From the IMG/VR virus record IMGVR_UViG_3300030380_001093, positions 1 to 20,867 of that record: a DNA stretch of 20,867 nt; one strand, 5' to 3'. A program made the position numbers and the translations under genes. This document shows positions 15,401 through 20,867 of this stretch, piece after piece. The notes under the pieces are model-generated. The model made no database searches and was not told where the DNA came from. It was given only the letters and a program-made list of their open reading frames with translations. The stretch is from a virus. Positions within the stretch are counted from its first letter, which is position 1, and each line of letters opens with the position of its first letter.

Positions 15401-15940
15401 TCAGTGTATCACAGGCCTTGATATTTTATGTGAAACACAATTTTGTGACGGATTGCAACGCACAAAATCAACATATCGCACATTTTTCCAATCGCTAAAC
15501 CCAACAGGATGAAAGCCTAACCATACTGCCCAGTTCAACATTGACTCATATTCTTCTGCTATTTGCATAGATAAATCTTCATATGACTGATCTAAGAATG
15601 ATATTAATAACTTAGATCCTCGTGCCAATCCTTTGAAGTTTTTTGTTACATGTTTTGTAAACAATGCAAAGAGTTGTGGTGGATCTTCAGAGAAGAACAC
15701 ACCACTTGCCATCATAATATTCCAGTCTTTATCTCTTACAATATAGACTTCAGAATCTTTTTGCAGATCTTGCAAAGCTTCAAGAGAGTTAGAATAACCA
15801 AGATTAGAAAGCTCTCTTTCTGTTTCTGGATGCAGTATAGAATATATTTCTCTTATGTGATGTTCATAAAAGGGGGTCATATAATACGACCCACTTTGTA
15901 ATATCTTTACTTCATCCATAAAGTTTTTTGAAACCTTCAT
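15401..15940 (-). CDS. T7 Gp13-like / GNAT-fold-like protein
   Basis: Up to 179 residues. The order of elements (YIVRDKDWNIMMASGVFF, then FKGLARGSKLLISFLDQ, then MLNWAVWLGFHPVG and YVDFVRC) resembles the acetyltransferase-like fold of the T7 Gp13 family, including the helix leading into a WLGF strand. T7 gp13 (138 residues) is needed to load internal virion proteins, but its gene lies after the tail-tube genes; here it sits between scaffold and capsid. I see no clear acetyl-CoA loop, so activity is doubtful. Two starts are possible: ATG at 15940 or ATG at 15919. The latter overlaps the scaffold stop by eight bases, and neither has a strong RBS. The last 20 or so codons contain candidate promoter copy 2. 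Confidence 0.7.
   Translation of the reverse strand: MKVSKNFMDEVKILQSGSYYMTPFYEHHIREIYSILHPETERELSNLGYSNSLEALQDLQKDSEVYIVRDKDWNIMMASGVFFSEDPPQLFALFTKHVTKNFKGLARGSKLLISFLDQSYEDLSMQIAEEYESMLNWAVWLGFHPVGFSDWKNVRYVDFVRCNPSQNCVSHKISRPVIH
15455..15465 (-). promoter_or_regulatory. Candidate phage late promoter motif, copy 2
   Basis: An exact copy of TTGTGCGTTGC on the coding strand, inside the end of the Gp13-like gene and 132 bases before the capsid start. Six bases upstream of the shared TTTGTGCGTTGC core it has GATAT, as copy 3 does. Downstream, CAAAATTGTGTTTC nearly matches the sequence after copy 1. The placement corresponds to the strong phi10 promoter of T7 ahead of the capsid gene. Confidence 0.5.
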
Positions 15941-16640
15941 CTACTTGCTTTACAAAGTTCATATCACGTTTTGCTGGTGACCAATAACGCTCATCTCTCA
16001 TCATTTCAGTTAACTCTACCTCATTAAAGTTTGATGATATGTTAGTTTGCTCTGTTACGCTTGGGTCTTTTATTGCTTCCATAATTGCTTCAAGAGCAAC
16101 AATACCATCTGCACTTTCGCACATACGTTCTATTGCTGGCAAAGCTTCTTCTGGAAAAAATTTATTAGCAAAGAGGGATGCAGCTTCTATTCTAGCATCA
16201 GAGTTATCACCCAATCGTGCAGCTTCAGCTTCTATATCATTATCATCACCCATTCCATTCATATACATTTCAATACCTTTTTGAAATTCTTCATGGGTAT
16301 ATCCATTAGAATGACAGTGATCTGCCCAGTCTTTTAGCATATCACTTTCTAAAGCTTCTTCTTCATCAATAAAATCAGGGAGTTCATACTCACCAGCAGA
16401 TGCTGGTACACCTTCAGATGCCTGTTCATTTAGTTCATCCATAAGTCTAGATCGAACATCATCTTCTTTTTCACCAAGCTTTGATTCTAAAGCTTTGTAT
16501 GCTTTACCTAAATCAGCTGGATCATTAAACTTTTCTGGCAACCATTCTGGTCTTTCAGATGTTTCAGAAGTTACACTATCAACAGTTTTTACTTCTTCAG
16601 TTGTTTCTTCTGTAGTTTCAGTTACTTGATTTTCTTCCAT
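15912..16640 (-). CDS. Capsid assembly scaffolding protein
   Basis: A 242-residue highly acidic, helical protein in the T7 gp9 position between portal and capsid. The N-terminus is Glu/Thr-rich and disordered, followed by RPEWLPEKFNDPADLGKAYK and KLGEKEDD, a signature seen in many T7-like scaffolds. The C-terminal 30 residues are basic and helical (VKQVDEGFKKLYG), as expected for the capsid-binding end. It would direct prohead assembly and leave before packaging. The RBS is AAGGTG before the ATG. The gene overlaps both neighbours. Confidence 0.9.
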   Translation of the reverse strand: MEENQVTETTEETTEEVKTVDSVTSETSERPEWLPEKFNDPADLGKAYKALESKLGEKEDDVRSRLMDELNEQASEGVPASAGEYELPDFIDEEEALESDMLKDWADHCHSNGYTHEEFQKGIEMYMNGMGDDNDIEAEAARLGDNSDARIEAASLFANKFFPEEALPAIERMCESADGIVALEAIMEAIKDPSVTEQTNISSNFNEVELTEMMRDERYWSPAKRDMNFVKQVDEGFKKLYG

Positions 16641-16896
16641 TGTTTTTCACCTTATGTGCATGTGTCATACGAGCTTCGATCAAACCAACTAAATATCGTT
16701 GACCTTCTATATGACGCAGTTCCTCCGTAGTTACATTTGGGCCATTTACCATTTCAATAGTAATTGATCTTAGATACTGCAAGACTGCTTGTCCTGTCGC
16801 AGAGCCAAACAATGAGGCTATATTCTCGCTAATCTGTTGATCTTTTTCTTGTGGACGCTGTATCCCATCAACACCCACATTGATTTTTTTAGTCAA
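16618..16896 (-). CDS. Bbp19-like small phage protein
   Basis: A 92-residue protein. The middle (residues about 28-78) carries LFGSATGQAVLQYLRS, then LRHIEGQRYLVGLIEARM. This is the pattern I associate with the Bbp19-like family of small proteins found near portal and scaffold genes in podophages; their function is unknown. The start is TTG at 16896, six bases after a GGAG formed by the end of the portal gene. An ATG four bases earlier reads into a stop within four codons, which supports the TTG. The 3' end overlaps the scaffold gene by 23 bases. The C-terminus is basic. Confidence 0.75.
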   Translation of the reverse strand: MTKKINVGVDGIQRPQEKDQQISENIASLFGSATGQAVLQYLRSITIEMVNGPNVTTEELRHIEGQRYLVGLIEARMTHAHKVKNNGRKSSN

Positions 16897-16899
16897 GCA

Positions 16900-18435
16900 T
16901 TACTCCATAGGTTGTGGTGCTTGCGCCTGACCTTGCTGCATTTGTTGCATTAATGCAAGAATTTGTTCTCTTTCTTGCTCATCTCTTACTAAATTATCTG
17001 GTATTCCAAACTTCTTAGCTAGATATGCAGCTGTTTCTTCCGTATTAATTAATACATTAATAGCATCTGCACCAAATGCTCCATTAGCCAACTCAAGAAA
17101 ACGTGACACTGAAGTAATATCCTGATTGGCTTGCGCTTGCGCTAACGGTGACACAGATCTTATTTTTACTTCTCTGCCATTAATTGTGGGGACTTCTAGT
17201 CTGCCTTGCTTCTTTAGAATATGAACAACACGTTGTAATACTGGCTGAACTAATTCTACTTGCAATCTACCAAAAGCAGATCCAATACGTCTTGATAGAT
17301 CTGCCATACGTTCTGCAATCTCTGTTGCTGATGCTGGTGTTCGATTAGGATCTCCAAGCATATCATTGTATAAAGCACGTTTGATATTGTTACGCATATC
17401 ACCAAGAACAAGTTGTGCTACATCAAAGCTACCAGCAGCTTGTATTGGTTGTAATCCAGCTGATCCCATAGCCTTTGGAATTATTGTTCCAGGGACTAGG
17501 TTAATTGTGTCAGGGTTTATTACCCCATCATCTTCCATTTGATAAATGCCAGAGATAGCCATCTGTGCATTCTCAAGTATCATCTCAACTGTAAGGTTAG
17601 TAGTTTTAATTGCACTCAATGCGTTGAATAATGGACCTCGCCCATAAACCTCACCAGCGCATTTAGACCAACGAAAACAAATAAAAGGATTTGAGCCAAC
17701 TCCAGACATCTGCCTTTGCATCATAAGAGATTTTGTTGTTAAACATATTGCGTAGTATAGATATGCTTCTTCATTCTTTTTAGAATAATCTTTACATACT
17801 ATTTCTAAGACTGTTGTTGTTTGATCAGAGTTATCTATTAAGTTTTGTAGTTCTGAATTAAATGTTCCATTTGGATAGAGCATTGGTAACTGATCATATC
17901 TTATAAATTTTCTTTCTCTAAAAACATGATCAATGCGATCATCAGGCCCAGTGTCTAGTATGACATGAGGTAATGGTATTGCGGAAAAACGTATAGGATT
18001 GATAGCATCGCCTTCTTCGCATACTAAGACACCAGTACCAACTGCTAAGTCCATAAAAGATTCATGAACTTCTTGTGCAAAGTTTGAGTTCTGAAGTATT
18101 TCAAAAACATATTCAGTAACTTCTTCAAGCTCATTATTAACAGCTTCTCTTTGTTCTTTTGGTGTTTCAGACCCAGCAGTTAAATCTGCCCATCGAGCAA
18201 AGTTTGGAACAAGTCCAGACTGTAATCTTGAAGCAAACTCTTGAACTCCTACAACAGCAGTCTCATCAAAGATTTTATCATCTCTTCTTTGACCAGAAAC
18301 TTCATAGTAAAATGATTCGCGTTGCGGCAGCGCAAACTCATAACACTCTTCAAAAACATCAACAAAGTTTGTACGCTTTGCTTTTGCTCTCTCATATCTT
18401 TTGAGAAACTCTTTTGCTATAGGATCTGTTATCAT
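16900..18435 (-). CDS. Portal (head-to-tail connector) protein
   Basis: A 511-residue protein matching the T7 gp8 connector family in length (T7 gp8 is 536) and in its opening: an N-terminal helix with ERAKAKRTNF, then FEECYEFALPQ and the FASRLQSGL region typical of these portals. It would form the dodecameric ring through which DNA enters and leaves and on which the head assembles. The C-terminus is Gln-rich (LALMQQMQQGQAQAPQ), a normal portal feature. It lies between terminase and scaffold, as in T7. Its last codons supply the GGAG ribosome-binding site for the TTG start of the next gene. Confidence 0.93.
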   Translation of the reverse strand: MITDPIAKEFLKRYERAKAKRTNFVDVFEECYEFALPQRESFYYEVSGQRRDDKIFDETAVVGVQEFASRLQSGLVPNFARWADLTAGSETPKEQREAVNNELEEVTEYVFEILQNSNFAQEVHESFMDLAVGTGVLVCEEGDAINPIRFSAIPLPHVILDTGPDDRIDHVFRERKFIRYDQLPMLYPNGTFNSELQNLIDNSDQTTTVLEIVCKDYSKKNEEAYLYYAICLTTKSLMMQRQMSGVGSNPFICFRWSKCAGEVYGRGPLFNALSAIKTTNLTVEMILENAQMAISGIYQMEDDGVINPDTINLVPGTIIPKAMGSAGLQPIQAAGSFDVAQLVLGDMRNNIKRALYNDMLGDPNRTPASATEIAERMADLSRRIGSAFGRLQVELVQPVLQRVVHILKKQGRLEVPTINGREVKIRSVSPLAQAQANQDITSVSRFLELANGAFGADAINVLINTEETAAYLAKKFGIPDNLVRDEQEREQILALMQQMQQGQAQAPQPME

Positions 18436-18821
18436 TATAGAAACCTACTAAAATAACCTACGCCACCACCTGATGATGTAAGCAAACTACGTCTTCCTCT
18501 TCTTCCAGACCTTGCTGATCTACTTCTTCTTCTTGCTGCTTTACTAGCAAACAAACCACTAGTTCTTCCTGTTTGTTTAGAGGTTCCAGTATTGTTTAAC
18601 TCTCCAGCTTGCATATTAAGTTCTGCTTGTCTTGTTTCTTTTGCAGCATTAGCTTCTGCAGTTGCAGCAGCACTAGCAGCTGCTTCTCTTTCAGCTTCTA
18701 ATTGTTTTTGACGTTGAGCTTCTTGTTTTGCTAAAGCTTGTTCTTTTGCAGCCTCTGCTGTTTCTCTTGCTTTTTTCTGTTCCTCATCTATTCGAGGATC
18801 TCTTTTCTTTCTACCGCACAT
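18435..18821 (-). CDS. Arg/Ser-rich small protein between terminase and portal
   Basis: A 128-residue protein of unknown function. It opens with MCGRKKR. Residues about 15-75 are Ala/Glu/Gln/Lys-rich and predicted to form one long helix or coiled coil. Residues about 92-113 are protamine-like, dense in Arg and Ser, and the end is Gly/Ser-rich, closing with GYFSRFL. Small MC-starting proteins with similar endings are, from memory, common near portal genes in marine podophages. The RBS is GGAG, seven bases before the ATG. Its TAA overlaps the portal ATG as TAATG, so it is translationally coupled to portal. A minor head or DNA-contacting virion protein is possible but unproven. Confidence 0.75.
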   Translation of the reverse strand: MCGRKKRDPRIDEEQKKARETAEAAKEQALAKQEAQRQKQLEAEREAAASAAATAEANAAKETRQAELNMQAGELNNTGTSKQTGRTSGLFASKAARRRSRSARSGRRGRRSLLTSSGGGVGYFSRFL

Positions 18822-18868
18822 AGTAAATCTCCTTTATATTTCCCTCAAAGCAGAGAAAAACAATTTTG

Positions 18869-18879
18869 GCAACGCACAA
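18869..18879 (-). promoter_or_regulatory. Candidate phage late promoter motif, copy 1
   Basis: The coding-strand 11-mer TTGTGCGTTGC abuts the terminase stop and lies 47 bases before the start of the 128-residue gene that heads the portal block. Two exact copies occur at 15455-15465 and 4420-4430, also just before gene blocks. It is followed here by CAAAATTGTTTTTC, which nearly recurs downstream of copy 2. Promoter function is inferred from position and repetition; the motif does not match T7, SP6 or host sigma70 consensus sequences. Confidence 0.5.
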
Positions 18880-20403
18880 TTACATTCTTGCCCAAAGACC
18901 CTGTCTTTTTTGTTTAACAGGTTTTTTATTAAATACATCAAAGTTTCTACTTGCTATCACAGGTCTAGCTGGTTTTTGACTATTAAGTAAAGCTCTACCT
19001 TCACCAGCACCCAGCATCATGTATTGTAAGGCATCATGAATATGAGAGTACATATTCTTATCAGGTTTATCAGCATACCTTTCACCAGATACTTCCATAC
19101 GTTTATATTGATATCCACCTTCAAATCCTTTGATCAACTGCTGACACCTTCTATCAATAATAAATGCTGGTTTGCCCTCAACCATCTTAGTTAGCTGGGA
19201 AGAGACAGCTTCCAACCGAAGGTCTACAGAGTTCGAAGGGGCTGGGAATGCCCTCAAACCAGCACCGCGCAAGATGTGGAAAGGGGTACTTTCATCTGTC
19301 TGCGCTCTAAAATCCCCAGCGGGATCGCCGTATATATACACCTCAGATGCTTGAGAAAATCGGGAGGAAATTTCTTCACGCAATACTTCAGCAAACCTAA
19401 CAATCCCCATATCAAAGGCCACTATCTCCGACTGGACGAGCCAGCGACCCCTGATCTTTTGTCCAAGAGTTGCAGCTGGAGTCAACCCAAAGTCCAAGCC
19501 AACATATAGCGGTGCGCCAGCAGCTACCGCTATTTCTTCTTTGGCTATGTGTACTTCTGCAGCGAACATTGGGTATATCGGCTTTCCGTCTTGGATAGTG
19601 CCAAGCCTATTCATAACATAGACATCAATCCAGCTTTTTGTTTTACCTCTTATTAAATTGTCATAATAGTTAGCAAGCATATGTTTTTTGTTTTCAGCAG
19701 TATTGTTCGGCTTATAATCTACCACTTCACCATCTTCATCACGCTCTTCAAGCATTGCAGAAGGCTGTGTAAAGAACTGCCAGTTATCAGGTTTTACTAA
19801 CATCTTAGCTTGTTCTCTTGGGATATGATCAGGGATTGGAACTTCGCCAGACATAATAGGCCACCAGTGATCTTCTTCTGGCGCATTTGTATCTGCTATT
19901 ACACCTGTCCAGTTTGGACCACCATCACGCATAGAAGGGTAACGACCAACACGCATAGTGCAAGCATCAATAATAGACTTAGGAATTTCCCTTGCTTCAT
20001 TTATCCATATACCTGTTAATTCTAATGATAAAAGTTTTTTAACATCCTCTGGTCTATCTAATGCTAAGAAAAGAACCTCAAGTTCTACTTCACCCTTTTT
20101 AATGTTGTGGGTGTAGGGGACTGACCAAGTAAACTTTCCCCATTCATTTTCTGGGAACCAATCAAGCCATGTTTTAATAGTTGTAGTTCGTAGCTGTGGG
20201 TTTGTGTTTCGTATAATAGCCCATCTTGATTTTCGCTTTCCATCTGGGGCTTTCTTTTGTTCCAAAGCTCTACGAAATACTTCAACGCAACACCCTACCG
20301 ATTTGCCAGATCCTACTGGTCCTCGAATGCCACGAAAGAAAGTATTATCCTTCATAAAGCTTTTAAGGATCTCTCCGTCTGGCTTGTATTTAAAATTGAC
20401 CAC
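18880..20403 (-). CDS. terL: Terminase large subunit (DNA packaging ATPase/nuclease)
   Basis: A 507-residue motor that pumps DNA into the prohead and cuts the concatemer. The ATPase half has Walker A GPVGSGKS at residues 28-35 and a Walker B-like GIWINEARE at 131-139. The usual acidic pair there is Asn135-Glu136 rather than Asp-Glu. The RNase H-like nuclease half shows the three expected metal-binding acids: Asp304 in VGLDFG, Asp360 in YGDPAG, and Asp457 in SHIHDALQY. Length is normal for T7-like terminases (about 500-590). The start is GTG, overlapping the previous TAG, with an AGGGG eight bases upstream. The DNA for residues about 268-404 is clearly richer in G+C than the rest of the gene, suggesting mosaic ancestry. 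A candidate promoter motif begins just after the stop codon. Confidence 0.96.
   Translation of the reverse strand: MVNFKYKPDGEILKSFMKDNTFFRGIRGPVGSGKSVGCCVEVFRRALEQKKAPDGKRKSRWAIIRNTNPQLRTTTIKTWLDWFPENEWGKFTWSVPYTHNIKKGEVELEVLFLALDRPEDVKKLLSLELTGIWINEAREIPKSIIDACTMRVGRYPSMRDGGPNWTGVIADTNAPEEDHWWPIMSGEVPIPDHIPREQAKMLVKPDNWQFFTQPSAMLEERDEDGEVVDYKPNNTAENKKHMLANYYDNLIRGKTKSWIDVYVMNRLGTIQDGKPIYPMFAAEVHIAKEEIAVAAGAPLYVGLDFGLTPAATLGQKIRGRWLVQSEIVAFDMGIVRFAEVLREEISSRFSQASEVYIYGDPAGDFRAQTDESTPFHILRGAGLRAFPAPSNSVDLRLEAVSSQLTKMVEGKPAFIIDRRCQQLIKGFEGGYQYKRMEVSGERYADKPDKNMYSHIHDALQYMMLGAGEGRALLNSQKPARPVIASRNFDVFNKKPVKQKRQGLWARM
19190..19600. other. High-GC island inside the terminase gene
   Basis: Hand counting gives 182 G+C in the 360 bases 19201-19560 (about 51%). 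Lines either side range from 27% to 43% (18901-18960 27%, 19021-19080 33%, 19621-19680 30%, 19681-19740 35%). The island covers the first part of the nuclease domain, including Asp304 and Asp360. The reading frame is intact across both edges. It looks like a recombined segment from a higher-GC relative, though conserved-residue codon constraint could contribute. Confidence 0.6.
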
Positions 20404-20603
20404 TAGCGCAGCCCCTTGTCAACTCCAGACTTAATCATTTTCTCAACGACCTCTGGACCAATGTTTTCTATAACATTGTCTATCATCTTGTTAGTAACAA
20501 AAGATTTACCATGTTTACGATCAAAATGTTGAAAGTGTACCTTCTTAACAATTCTTCGAAGCATAGTAAGTTCTTCTGTCTTCAAAGTATTTACAAAGCT
20601 CAC
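20403..20603 (-). CDS. Small hypothetical protein, possible small-terminase analogue
   Basis: A 66-residue, charged, mostly helical protein without a domain I can name. It starts with GTG. A GAGG lies ten bases upstream and the start overlaps the previous stop (GTGA). An internal ATG at residue 14 has only a weak upstream purine run, so I keep the GTG. Its stop overlaps the terminase start as TAGTG. T7-like phages need a small DNA-recognition partner for the large terminase (T7 gp18, about 89 residues), and this is the only helical gene in the window placed to be one. That assignment rests on position alone and is weak. Confidence 0.65.
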   Translation of the reverse strand: MSFVNTLKTEELTMLRRIVKKVHFQHFDRKHGKSFVTNKMIDNVIENIGPEVVEKMIKSGVDKGLR

Positions 20604-20833
20604 TGTTCGTAAGCCTCGTTAACATCTGGTGTAGAAGGATCGTCTGCTTTTAATCTACCCTTGTCATCTCTAGCACGTTTCTTCTTTGGTGCTGCTTTAG
20701 ATTTAACTGTAAGTTCTACCCACTCGAGTCTTCTTGAATCAAGAGTTCTTGTCTTACCTGTGTATGTAGTACCAGCAAGTTCATGTGTTTCTCCATCATA
20801 AACCTCACCAGTGTTTGCTATTATCCAGCCCAT
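20600..20833 (-). CDS. Small hypothetical protein upstream of terminase
   Basis: A 77-residue protein I do not recognise. The N-terminal half looks like a small beta-rich fold (starts MGWIIANTGEVYDGETHEL). The C-terminal third is very basic and then acidic (KSKAAPKKKRARDDKGR), probably disordered. The ATG is preceded by AGGAG with six bases of spacing, a good ribosome-binding site. The stop overlaps the GTG start of the next gene as GTGA, so the two are probably co-translated. By position it belongs to the packaging or late block, but no function can be assigned. Confidence 0.7.
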   Translation of the reverse strand: MGWIIANTGEVYDGETHELAGTTYTGKTRTLDSRRLEWVELTVKSKAAPKKKRARDDKGRLKADDPSTPDVNEAYEQ

Positions 20834-20867
20834 AATTAACTCCTATATTGTTTTACTTTCCTAGCAA

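Noticed and set aside
20403-20603. Firm call of small terminase for the 66-residue gene
   Set aside because: Only position and helical character support it; no DNA-binding motif could be recognised, so it is listed as a possibility only.

Overview
The window is the virion-structure and packaging half of a T7-like (podovirus) double-stranded DNA phage. Every credible gene is on the minus strand, so the genome reads from the right end (20867) to the left end (1). The order terminase - portal - scaffold - capsid - tail tube A - tail tube B - internal virion proteins - tail fibre matches the late region of T7. The AT-rich sequence and the style of the fibre genes (MAGYIG starts, GxxxNVTTVA repeats, a C-terminal S74 chaperone) resemble marine podophages such as the pelagiphage and HMO-2011-type groups. 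A marine alphaproteobacterial host is plausible, but nothing in the window proves it. I see no replication, lysogeny, lysis, tRNA or CRISPR feature.

Layout in transcription order. 20833-20403: two small unknown genes. 20403-18880: large terminase. 18821-15401: a head-assembly block with an Arg/Ser-rich small protein, portal, a Bbp19-like small protein, scaffold and a T7 Gp13/acetyltransferase-fold-like protein. 15322-14237: major capsid protein and a small companion. 14235-14212: a GC-rich hairpin that looks like a terminator. 14195-11359: tail tube proteins A and B. 11359-4435: three internal virion (ejection) proteins, two of them above 1000 residues. 4375-1: a split tail-fibre locus. This holds a short T7-gp17-like adapter with 10-residue repeats, two small beta-rich proteins, an S74 self-cleaving fibre, a small MAGYIG protein, and a tandem row of at least three related small genes, the last cut by the window edge.

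Gene packing is extreme: most junctions are TAATG, ATGA, GTGA or TAGTG overlaps or gaps of a few bases, so translation is probably coupled. Only four gaps exceed 30 bases. Three of these gaps or their edges carry an identical 11-base motif (TTGTGCGTTGC on the coding strand), upstream of the portal block, the capsid gene and the fibre locus. The fourth gap holds the hairpin after the capsid genes. This parallels the late promoters and the T-phi terminator of T7, so I propose the 11-mer is the core of a phage-specific late promoter. No stretch of 300 bases or more lacks a gene.

The most interesting items are the three-copy motif, the tandem fibre paralogues whose shared C-terminal codons double as the next gene's ribosome-binding site, the placement of the Gp13-like gene, and a high-GC segment inside the terminase nuclease domain.
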